Shown here one piece after another: positions 10,024-17,508 of a stretch of 64,000 bases of DNA. A program made the position numbers and the translations under genes. This stretch comes from Symbiodinium natans. Its lineage: Eukaryota; Sar; Dinophyceae; Suessiales; Symbiodiniaceae. The stretch's first letter is position 1. Every line of letters begins with the position of its first letter. The notes beneath the pieces were generated by a model. It was not told where the DNA came from, made no database searches, and was given only the letters and a program-made list of their open reading frames with translations. The stretch covers positions 12,501-76,500 of the forward strand of contig CAJNDS010000379.1 of assembly GCA_905221605.1 (NCBI GenBank). Direction: 5' to 3'.

Positions 10024-10093
10024 GCTTGCAGTCCCAAGAGCTGCCGTCATCCAGCGCATCGCAGTTCTGCGAGAGCCAGCTCCACACACAGGA
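10024..10093 (-). CDS. Exon of the Cys-rich protein
   Basis: Acceptor CTGCCCCAG| and donor AAGC|GTCACT bound 23 codons plus one base: SCVWSWLSQNCDALDDGSSW, then DCK. Third-position GC is about 80%. It ends in phase 1 and the next exon (8050-8171) starts with the two complementary bases, which supports a joined message. Upstream exons were not identified. Confidence 0.65.
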
Positions 10094-10763
10094 CTGGGGC
10101 AGCCTTCGGCTAGGATTCAGGGTTTAGGGGTTTAGGGTTTAGGGCTTAGGGCATAGGATTTAGGGTTTAGGGTTTAGGGGTTTAGGGTTATAGGGTTTAG
10201 GGTTATAGGGGTTAGGCCCATCTGCAACTAGGATGGCCCTTAACACCATCTGAACAATTTCCTGAAGAACATCCTCTTAAGAAATACCAAATATGCCCAA
10301 AGCAGCCTACGGCTAGGATTGGCGGTCCCCGAAACCATAGACTCCTAACACCCTTACTCCCAAATCCAACAACCTGAAACTGCACCCGCACTCCTAAACC
10401 CGGATCCCTAAGCCCTAAACCCCCCTCAAACCCCCTAAAACCCCCCTAAACCCTTAAACCCTAAAATCCCCCAAACCCTTGAACCCTTAAACCCTTAAAC
10501 CCCTAAACCCTAAACCCCAAGCCAACAAGCCGAGACACACCACGGGAATGCAGCCAAGGGTGATGTCAAATCGTGGGCAATCAGAGGGCCAAGTCGTGGC
10601 TCCTGCCTGCGGACAAGCGGTTAGGGTTTAGGGTTCAGGGGGTTTACGATAAGAAGGAACCCTAATATAGCCCAAATGGTAGGATTTCCCCCCCCAATTT
10701 CGGAAACCCTAAACCCTAAACCCTAAACCCGCAACCCTAAATTCAGGGTTTGGGGTTTAGGGT

Positions 10764-10847
10764 TTACTTGCTTAGCACCCAAGCCTTCAGCCGCTTCCAG
10801 GCCACGCCCCCCTGCTTGTAAAAGCGCCACTCGGGATCCTGGAAGTC
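10764..10847 (-). CDS. Terminal exon, 27 codons plus TAA
   Basis: Acceptor GGGTGTAG| is followed in phase 0 by DFQDPEWRFYKQGGVAWKR, LKAWVLSK and TAA at 10764-10766. Coding bias is strong. Upstream exon 10920-10995 ends in phase 0, so the two are compatible. This is the best-defined gene end in the left half. Confidence 0.7.
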   Translation of the reverse strand, partial: DFQDPEWRFYKQGGVAWKRLKAWVLSK

Positions 10848-10919
10848 CTACACCCCGATTGAGTTTAGGGTTTAGGGTTTAGGGTTTAGGGTTAGGGGTT
10901 TAAGGTTTAGGGTTTAGGC

Positions 10920-10995
10920 CCTGCAGACCGCCCCTGGCGCCTTCAACTCGGTGCCGTCCACCGCGGTCTTCAGATTCTCCGGGATGGGAATGCAC
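10920..10995 (-). CDS. Penultimate exon of the gene ending at 10764
   Basis: Acceptor AGCGAG| is followed by one base, then CIPIPENLKTAVDGTELKA and PGAVCR. Third-position GC is very high. The donor reads AGG|GCCTAAACC, a GC-type donor joined to CCCTAAA-like sequence. The intron to 10847 is about 70 bp of TTTAGGG-type repeat. Confidence 0.65.
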
Positions 10996-11654
10996 CTCGC
11001 TTTTTGGGTTTAGGACACCGAATCCCCAAGGTTTGTTGAAAAACGAAGAGCGGGCCCTAGACCTTAAACTCTAAGCCCTGAAAAGAGGGGTTTAGGGTTT
11101 AGGGTTTAGGGTTTCGGGGTTCATGCAAAACCACTATACTGGGCACACCTTCGATCCTCGACCCCTCAAGCAAGGGAACGAGAGCATGACATATCCACGA
11201 CGTCAAACTCTTCGCGCGCAATGACACCCCGAAGTCCGACGTGGGATGAAGTTTGTTTAGGGTTTAGGGTTTCGGGTTTAGGGGGGTCGGTCGGGTTCAG
11301 GGGATAGGATTGGGGGTGGGGTCGGTTCACATCTTCGCATCTTCTGACAAGCTTTGGGACTCTAGACGATGGAGAAGAGGCCGATTCAAACAAACGTCGT
11401 TCGTAGCATGTGCAAGCCATCCCCAAGCGCATCGTCGCAATTAATCACTGGGGCTTAAGGTTGGGATTAACCCTAAACCCTAAACCCCGCATCATCCCTC
11501 AAACCACGAAGAAGGCGAATACAATACTATAAGTTACCCTGAGAACCCAGAAGCCTCACAGCAAACGGCTTTGGTGCCGCTACGAACTCTGTCAGAAAAA
11601 AAACCATACATATGCCTTGCACACCCTAAACCCTAAACCCTTACCCCCAGAAAC

Positions 11655-11740
11655 CTGTCCAGCCCCAAAACTGCCATTTTGTAACCCTAGCGTCCCTCGA
11701 ACGTAGTCAGGGGTGTCTCGCTCAGGCTCCAGGATGTAAC
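11655..11740 (-). CDS. Exon, unrecognised protein
   Basis: Acceptor TTGCCCAG| and donor CAG|GTTTCTGG bound two bases plus 28 codons: YILEPERDTPDYVRGTLGL, then QNGSFGAGQ. The two leading bases complete the codon left by exon 11967-12038, giving an uninterrupted reading. Confidence 0.65.
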
Positions 11741-11966
11741 CTGGGCAAGCAGGATCGCCCAAGTTTCAGGCATTTGGGTATAATCCTTCTCGGAACCCTG
11801 GAACCTAGACCGTGAGCCCTGCTTGGATGGCCATCAAAAAACCATCTGAAACATTTTCCTGAATATGATCATAAGAGGGAGGGTTTAGGGTTTAGGGTTT
11901 AGGGGTTAGGGGTTTAGGGTTTAGGGGTTTAGGGAAAATCAAAAATGTCCCAAGACCCTGCCTAAC

Positions 11967-12038
11967 CTGAGCTTCTCTCTTGTGCCAGCTGGCCATCTCC
12001 GCAAACCGTGCCCGTAGGAATCGCGGCAAAGGCAAAGC
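11967..12038 (-). CDS. Exon, unrecognised protein
   Basis: Acceptor GTTTTGCCCAG| and donor TCAG|GTTAGG bound two bases, 23 codons (FAFAAIPTGTVCGDGQLAQE, then RSS) and one base. The end phase fits exon 11655-11740. The donor GTTAGG resembles the telomere unit with one T missing. Confidence 0.65.
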
Positions 12039-12461
12039 CTGGGCAAAACGATGCCTAAACCATCAGAACCCTGAAGGGTTTGGGCTTAGGGGTTTAGGGT
12101 AAAACCCTAAACCCTAAACCCTACATGGCCTAAACCATCAGCAAGGTGTCGGTTTAGGGTTGAGGAGGGTCTTGGGATCAGGGTGTACAGAGTTGAAGGT
12201 TTAGGGGATGTGTTTGGCCTTGGGCTTGAACATAAATATTTATACAATCAGGGTTTAGGGTTTAGGGTTTAGGGTTTAGGGTTTAGGGTTTAGGGTTTAG
12301 GGTTTAGGATTTAGGGCAAAAAAACAAATAGACTACCACTTCGAAACGCCCCACCCCCTTCAGAGCCAGTTGCAGTGATTCACATTTTGGTATCGTCAGC
12401 CTGGCCTGCAATTCGGCAGCGTCGGCCGCCTTATCATGAGCTTCCCAGCCCTACCTATTGA

Positions 12462-12790
12462 GGCAACATTCCGCTGCAGTTGCCCTCCGTTGCCAGGCAA
12501 CATTCCGGCACAGTTGCCAGCCTGAGCTTGTTGGCCTGCGTGTTAAGGCAACATTCTGGTGCAGTCGTCCGCTTGAGCCTGCCTGGTTTAGGGTTTAGGG
12601 TCCAGGGTTTAGGGTTTAGGGCTTAGGGCTTAGGGCTTAGGGTTTACAGCAACTGGCGCAGCTGCCTTTGTGAGCCTCTCTGGCCTGCTTGTGGCAGCAA
12701 AATTCTGGTGCAGCTTCCTGCCTGCAACTTCATGGCCTGCTTGTTGAGGCAACATTCTTCGGCACAGTTGCCCGCCTGAGCCTTCGCGGC
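12462..12790. repeat. Degenerate tandem GGCAAC...GTTGCC hairpin units
   Basis: GGCAACATTC followed 11-13 bases later by GTTGCC occurs at 12462-12484, 12496-12518 and 12748-12772, with weaker copies near 12547 and 12692. Each unit can form a six-base-pair stem. Read on the minus strand some units give repeated NCAEECCLNKQA-like peptides, so the array could be coding, but frames shift between units. Confidence 0.5.
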
Positions 12791-12933
12791 CGCCTGCACT
12801 TGCCCGCCTTTTGTCCTGAATGTTGTACTGCCTGAAAGCTGTACTGCTTGCTGTCCTGAGCACGTCGCGTCACATGATGCGTGCCTCTTTTGCTCAGCCC
12901 CACTTGTCAGGCGGGGAATGAATCCCAAAAAAA

Positions 12934-12937
<4 letters not shown>

Positions 12938-12980
<43 letters not shown>

Positions 12981-13068
12981 CAAATACATATACATGTACA
13001 TGTACATGTACATATACATATACATATACATATACATACACACATATATATATATATACATTACATTA
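12938..13068. repeat. TA-rich microsatellite
   Basis: (TA)n of about 17 units grades into (TACATA)n and (TGTACA)-type steps. Open frames across it are low-complexity artefacts. Confidence 0.95.
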
Positions 13069-13966
13069 ATTATGCACTAGCACATGCGCAGATTCGGTGG
13101 TGTTTTTGCGGATGGCCAGAAGGAACAGTGCAGAGGCATACATAAAACACGAGGGACAGGCCGAGGGAGGGGGGTTTTAGGGGATTCCATGTCTTACCCC
13201 TAAGCCCGACGAACGTTCATCACGCAAATATCCGTCCCAACGTACGCGTCCCGAAGTACGGAATTGAAGTAGGCTGGACCTCACAGGTTTACCCTCTCAG
13301 CCCTGAACCCTCAAGCCTGGAAGGCCTAAGCCTCTGAACCCCAACCCTAAACCTTAATCGTGGTGTGGATGACATGATTTCGATAAACATGCCAGTGTCC
13401 GTAGAGTATGCAGTCCTAAACCCTAAACCCTCAGCCGCCTAAGGTATATGGCGAGGGTGAAAGAGAGGTTGAGTCCTGCAGCCTTCCAGGTCCCTCCCAT
13501 AAGGAGCGATTGCGGGCTTAGGCTTAGGGTTAGGGGGTTAGGGTTTAGGGTTCAGGTTTTGGGGTTTGGGGCTGTGGAACCTCAAGTCTCCACCCCCGAA
13601 ACCCTCAACTGCCTCAAAGCGTTGTAAGAGCTTCGGGGTTGAAGCATCCTATAGAGAAAGTGCGGGTTGGGGTTTGGGGTTTGGGGGTTTAGGGTTTAGG
13701 GTTAGGATGGGCCGGGCAACTGTAGAACTTCCTGAAACCCGGATCCAAGTACAACAGCCCTACTTGGCAAATACTGTGAATCTCCAATTAAGCGAGGGGC
13801 TTAGGGTTTGGGGTTAAGGCTTTGGGCCTACGGCCTCTCAGCTGAAATTCGGGGTGAAGATTGAACTGAGATTTAGGAGTCAGCTTTGACTCAGACACTT
13901 CTTATCCTTCACAGAAACCCCTAGACTATCGCAGCGGTTAGGGACCAAGACCCTACAAGAGGAAGC

Positions 13967-14053
13967 CCTTGAAAAGGAATGCGCTCGTAGCAGCTCATAA
14001 CCTCATAGCTGGTCAGGTTGGAGTAGTAGTTCGCATCCCTCAGCATCGCGGGG
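13967..14053 (-). CDS. Exon, unrecognised protein
   Basis: Acceptor CCTCCGCAG| is followed by one base, then PAMLRDANYYSNLTSYEVMS and CYERIPFQ. The donor is probably GC (AAGG|GCTTCC). Start phase fits exon 14419-14481, and third positions are GC-rich. Confidence 0.65.
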
Positions 14054-14185
14054 CTGCGGAGGGGTTTAGGGTTTAGGGTTTAGGGCTTAGGGCTTAGGGC
14101 TTAGGGATTAGGGTTTAGGGTTTGGGGCTCCTGCTTTAGGTTATCATGCGAGCGTACTTTCTAAACCTATATGTACGCAATGAGG

Positions 14186-14270
14186 GTGACTTTTTTTGGT
14201 TTCAAGGGGCTGAAAAGGGAACCTATACTCTACAACAAGGGAATAAGGGCCTACTCTGGGTCCTAGTTTC
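14186..14270 (+). repeat. Dispersed GT...AG family copy
   Basis: It starts GTGACTTTTTTTGGTTTCAA and ends with GAATAAGGGCCTACTCTGGG then TCCTAG. The 3' block is nearly identical to the copies ending at 9346 and near 39831. Confidence 0.6.
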
Positions 14271-14418
14271 CCTAACCCCTAAACCCCTAAACCCCTAAAC
14301 CCCTAAACCCCTGAACCCCAAAACCCCAAAACCCCAAAACCCCAAAACCCCAAAACCCCTAAACCCCTAAACCCCTGAACCCCTAAACCCAACTCGTTGC
14401 TGCGTCGGCCTCGACTAC

Positions 14419-14481
14419 CCTTGGAAAACGAGTCCTTTCTCCGACGCCAATGCTCTTGGGGGCATATGTAAAGCACGGCGC
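14419..14481 (-). CDS. Exon, basic segment
   Basis: Acceptor TATGTGACAG| and donor AAGG|GTAGTCG bound one base, 20 codons (RRALHMPPRALASEKGLVFQ) and two bases. Phases match exons 14556-14650 upstream and 13967-14053 downstream. Confidence 0.65.
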
Positions 14482-14555
14482 CTGTCACATAAGAGGGCTC
14501 TTTGAAGGCTCTGTGTGCTTACCTTAAGTTAAGGGACGAACCCTAAACCTTAAAC

Positions 14556-14650
14556 CTGAGCCCCTTAGAGTGTCGTGGGTAAGGGGGAGGGGTAAGGAGT
14601 TCTGTCTGCTTCATCTCGGGCTTAGAGTGCTCGACAGGCTTGCAGCTCAA
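14556..14650 (-). CDS. Exon, Pro/Lys-rich
   Basis: A good acceptor, TTTCTCTGTAG|, is followed in phase 0 by LSCKPVEHSKPEMKQTELL and TPPPYPRHSKGL. The donor is CAG|GTTTAAGG, one base off the telomere unit. The end phase fits exon 14419-14481. Confidence 0.65.
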
Positions 14651-14750
14651 CTACAGAGAAACACCGAACAACCAAGTTCGGAGGTTTCGGGGGCGTTTTA
14701 GGGGGGGGTTTAGGGTGTAGGGTTTAGGGGAGTTTAGGGTTTAAGGGTAC

Positions 14751-14789
14751 TTGCTGGGAGTGTGGTCCATAACCGAACCCAACATGGAA
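14751..14789 (-). CDS. Small exon, 13 codons
   Basis: Acceptor GACTACTTAG| and donor CAA|GTACCC bound FHVGFGYGPHSQQ, phase 0 at both ends, fitting the exons on each side. Confidence 0.55.
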
Positions 14790-14981
14790 CTAAGTAGTCG
14801 CGTGCCCAAACACCGTAGGTGGGAAGCAGGCTTTGGGAGTGTAGAGCTTAGGGTTGTGGGTTTAGGGTTTAGGGTTTAGGGTTTGGCTTTTTGGGGTTTT
14901 GGGTCTCAAGCTTTACGGTTTAGTGTTCAAGCTCGTTTGTATTCTGTTTTTTTGTGCCCCGCTGGCGTCCTACTTGCTTGC

Positions 14982-15051
14982 CCTAATTGAAGGTTCAGGC
15001 GTGAGTGGGGAAAAAGCCGAAACGCCGGGCGCCTGCTTCCGGAAATCCTGC
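14982..15051 (-). CDS. Exon, unrecognised protein
   Basis: Acceptor GTACTTTTTCAG| with a pyrimidine tract is followed by one base, then QDFRKQAPGVSAFSPLTPE and PSIR. A GC donor (AGG|GCAAGC) would give phase 0, fitting the next exon. The start phase fits 15161-15265. A plus-strand frame of 73 codons also covers this stretch and cannot be fully excluded. Confidence 0.55.
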
Positions 15052-15160
15052 CTGAAAAAGTACATAGATGAAAATCGCAACCCAGTATCTCAACTTAAGC
15101 GTGTGCTGTGCAGGGTTTAGGACTTATCGGCACTACAGGTATAAGGCTTCCTGGGTAAAC

Positions 15161-15265
15161 CGCCCAAGGGTCTTTTTGGTGCCGTTGGCGCTGTTGGTGC
15201 TCGACGTTGAAGAGTTTCTTTGGCCCAGGCCGTAATACTTGCCCACGTAGAAGTCGTAGTGCGTA
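15161..15265 (-). CDS. Exon with Tyr/Gly then Ser/Asn-rich segment
   Basis: Acceptor CTTCGCTAAG| is followed by one base, then THYDFYVGKYYGLGQRNSS and a Ser/Thr/Asn stretch ending TKKTLG. Donor CG|GTTTACCC. Third-position GC is high and phases fit the exons on both sides. Confidence 0.65.
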
Positions 15266-15324
15266 CTTAGCGAAGGCCCCTAAAATCCTACGTCCCGGAT
15301 TTCACAAGCCCTAAGCCCTGACAC

Positions 15325-15362
15325 TTTGCAAGCCTATGGCTGGAACCAAGCAGCCCCTCAAC
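15325..15362 (-). CDS. Small exon, 12 codons
   Basis: Acceptor GGGTATAG| and donor AA|GTGTCAGG bound VEGLLGSSHRLA plus two bases. Phases fit 15423-15461 upstream and 15161-15265 downstream. Confidence 0.5.
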
Positions 15363-15422
15363 CTATACCCCAAACCCTAAACCCGAAACCCCAACCTACA
15401 CTCTCAAACACAAGTTGTAAAC

Positions 15423-15461
15423 CTGAAGCCCTAACAGGCCTTCCTCATTCAGCAGAATGCC
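15423..15461 (-). CDS. Small exon, 13 codons
   Basis: Acceptor GATCAATAG| and donor CAG|GTTTACAA bound GILLNEEGLLGLQ, phase 0 at both ends. Confidence 0.5.
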
Positions 15462-15516
15462 CTATTGATCTTACCCTAAACCATAAACCCTAAACCCTAA
15501 ACCCTAAACCCTAAAC

Positions 15517-15579
15517 CCTGTACGCCAAAGCTGAGCCCTGCAAGCCCTGAGCCGCAGAAACCGCCTTATTACCTTGGAC
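15517..15579 (-). CDS. Exon ending in a telomere-repeat donor
   Basis: Acceptor GTTTATAG| is followed by 21 codons (VQGNKAVSAAQGLQGSALA, then YR) in phase 0 and ends AGG|GTTTAGGG. The first intron bases are a clean heptamer array of five units. Confidence 0.55.
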
Positions 15580-15664
15580 CTATAAACCCTACACCCTGCT
15601 ACCAAAACCCTAAACCCTAAACCCCAAACCCCAAACCCTAAAACCTAAACCCTAAACCCTAAAC

Positions 15665-15722
15665 CCGAGAAGTTCGGTGGACTCCCAACTGTTCGGGGAG
15701 CCTGGGGTCTTTCTTGACCCTT
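15665..15722 (-). CDS. Candidate exon ending in a telomere-repeat donor
   Basis: Acceptor CGAGATTCAG| is followed by KGQERPQAPRTVGSPPNFS and ends G|GTTTAGG. The frame is also open upstream of the acceptor (NQTACTFEIQ), so the true 5' end may be near 15752. The end phase does not fit 15517-15579 without an unseen exon. Confidence 0.45.
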
Positions 15723-15755
15723 CTGAATCTCGAAGGTGCAGGCGGTTTGGTTTCG

Positions 15756-15847
15756 GGTTCTTAGGGTTCTTAGGGTTCTTAGGGTTCTTAGGGTTCTTAG
15801 GGTTCTTAGGGTTCTTAGGGGTTTAGGGTTCTTAGGGGTTTAGGGTT
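15756..15847 (+). repeat. Ten-base variant array, TTAGGGTTCT
   Basis: About eight units of TTAGGGTTCT, a telomere-like unit lengthened by three bases, alternating at its end with TTAGGGGTT. This is a local amplification of a mutated unit. Confidence 0.85.
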
Positions 15848-15961
15848 CGGGTTTAGGGTTTAGAGTTTCGGGGTCCAGGGTTTAGGGTTTCGCGTCAAGG
15901 GCTTGGGTTTTGGGGGTTCAGGGTTTGGGGCTTCGGGCTTTGGGCTTCGTGGTTTAGGGTC

Positions 15962-16048
15962 TGGAGATTGTCTTCAAACGATTGCTTCAGGCGCCGTATC
16001 AGGGCCGACATGAAGGAATAGACAACGGAACTCAACACAGCATTGCCC
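15962..16048 (-). CDS. Candidate exon, amphipathic helix
   Basis: The acceptor is TTTAG| of a heptamer unit, followed by G and then NAVLSSVVYSFMSALIRRLK and QSFEDNLQ. It is strongly protein-like. Two donors are possible (TC|GTTTGAAG near 15980, or the end of the open frame). Confidence 0.5.
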
Positions 16049-16156
16049 CTAAACCCTAAACCCTAAACCGCATACTTCATGCCCCAGGCACCCCCGTTGC
16101 TTACCTGCAGCATTCAGAATAACACTGAACAGTACGACATGCAGGTTTCTCTCTGT

Positions 16157-16339
16157 TCACGAAGGAAAGAGCAAGGTCGGGTACATAGTAACATGAACCC
16201 AAGGGAACCGCATTTCAAGAGTGTTGCACACTATAGCGCCTGGCGAATAGAGCCCGAAATGTTGACCCAAAAGCTTCAACAGCAGTGCTGGGGCAAGCAG
16301 CTCCGCACACTCGGTCACCCAAGTGTCCGTACCGAACTC
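16157..16339 (-). CDS. Candidate terminal exon, 60 codons plus TGA
   Basis: Acceptor CAAACAG| is followed in phase 0 by EFGTDTWVTECAELLAPAL, LLKLLGQHFGLYSPGAIV and further codons to TGA at 16157-16159. The length and natural composition make this one of the stronger unlabelled segments. It has no ATG and so would be missed by start-to-stop searches. Confidence 0.55.
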   Translation of the reverse strand, partial: EFGTDTWVTECAELLAPALLLKLLGQHFGLYSPGAIVCNTLEMRFPWVHVTMYPTLLFPS

Positions 16340-16557
16340 CTGTTTGGGGTTTAGGGCTTAGGAGGGGGAGTGGTTTGTCTACAACCCTGTTGCGCTCCCA
16401 TATAGACCCCTGCAGGTTACGCCATCATCGCTCCTGCCTGCAGGACAAGTTGTGCTGTTTAGGATTTAGAGCAGGCTGCAGCTTGGGGTTTATGGGGTTT
16501 AGGTTCCCCTTAAACAAAACTGCGAAGACGACACTTTATGGGTAGCTGACTCAGATC

Positions 16558-16637
16558 TCAGGGTGTTGGGCTGCAGTTTTCCAAGGGTTCGGGAGGCGTT
16601 CCTAAGCACCCTGTCACAACTATGAAGCCTCCAAACC
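16558..16637 (-). CDS. Candidate terminal exon, 25 codons plus TGA
   Basis: Acceptor GGGTTTGCAG| is followed by two bases, then FGGFIVVTGCLGTPPEPLE, NCSPTP and TGA. The hydrophobic start could be a membrane segment edge. The upstream neighbour is unknown because element 1 lies next to it. Confidence 0.5.
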
Positions 16638-17052
16638 CTGCAAACCCCCGGAGTTCGATTGGAGGGGTTTGGGGTTCTTGAAACTTGCATCACGTCGGCT
16701 TCAGAATGATGCTCGAGTTTTAGATCGGGTCTCCAGGCTTAGGGTTTAGGGTTCCGGTCTTAGAACGCCCCTGAACTCGTCTTCTCAAGGGAACACTGTA
16801 CTACCATTTCCCTTAAGGGCCACCCAAAAAATGAACAATATTCTTCATTTTTAGGGAAGTTAGGGTTTAGGGTTTAGGGTTTAGGGTTTAGGGTTTATGT
16901 CTTTGTGGGGGGTGGGTCTTAAGCACATAGTAGCGCAAGCAGGAGACACTTCAGTCCTTTAATCAGCTTAGGGTTTAGGGCTTAGGGGTTTGGGTTGCTA
17001 TATACCCTGAACCCCGTATCCCTGAGCCCTAGAAGTCTAAGCCTAAACCCTA

Positions 17053-17282
17053 TACGGGGGGCAACCGAAGGAGGACAGGGAACAAAACAGTCAACCCCAA
17101 CAGAAGCCCTTAATTCCCCTGGAACAACCAACAACCACACAACAAGACCCCAAACCAAGGGCACACTTTTTACGAAACCTTCGACCGCTTTGGTCATGGC
17201 TTGAGCCATGAGATTACCGGGTGCATTGACCCTTCAACTTCCAATACCAACTCCTTTCTACAATACCAACTGCAGCTCCGCA
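17053..17282 (-). repeat. 3' LTR of element 1
   Basis: 230 bp, identical by eye to 26704-26933. It contains a short palindrome, CATGGCTTGAGCCATG, in the middle. Confidence 0.95.
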
Positions 17283-17295
17283 CTCCCCCTGTCCT
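17283..17295 (-). other. Polypurine tract of element 1
   Basis: On the minus strand AGGACAGGGGGAG lies directly upstream of the 3' LTR, the expected position of the plus-strand primer. Confidence 0.85.
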
Positions 17296-17508
17296 AGGAT
17301 TTCCTAGGACACACTGGAGGTGCAGATCTTTGGCCAAAAACTACCATTTAGGCAGCAGCCAGCTGCTTGAAATGCACATTATGGTTTAACGTCATCCAGG
17401 ACGAACCTTCAGCTCATTGGCTGAATCCTTTACCATTGAGGATTTCTTCACCTCGCACTTGGAAAATTCACGTTCCAGCGGCCCGTTCCTCACCAAGGAA
17501 CTCAGCAT

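Noticed and set aside
16982-17209. ORF inside the LTR of element 1
   Set aside because: It spans the LTR boundary, is partly heptamer-derived, and has no homologue that I recognise.
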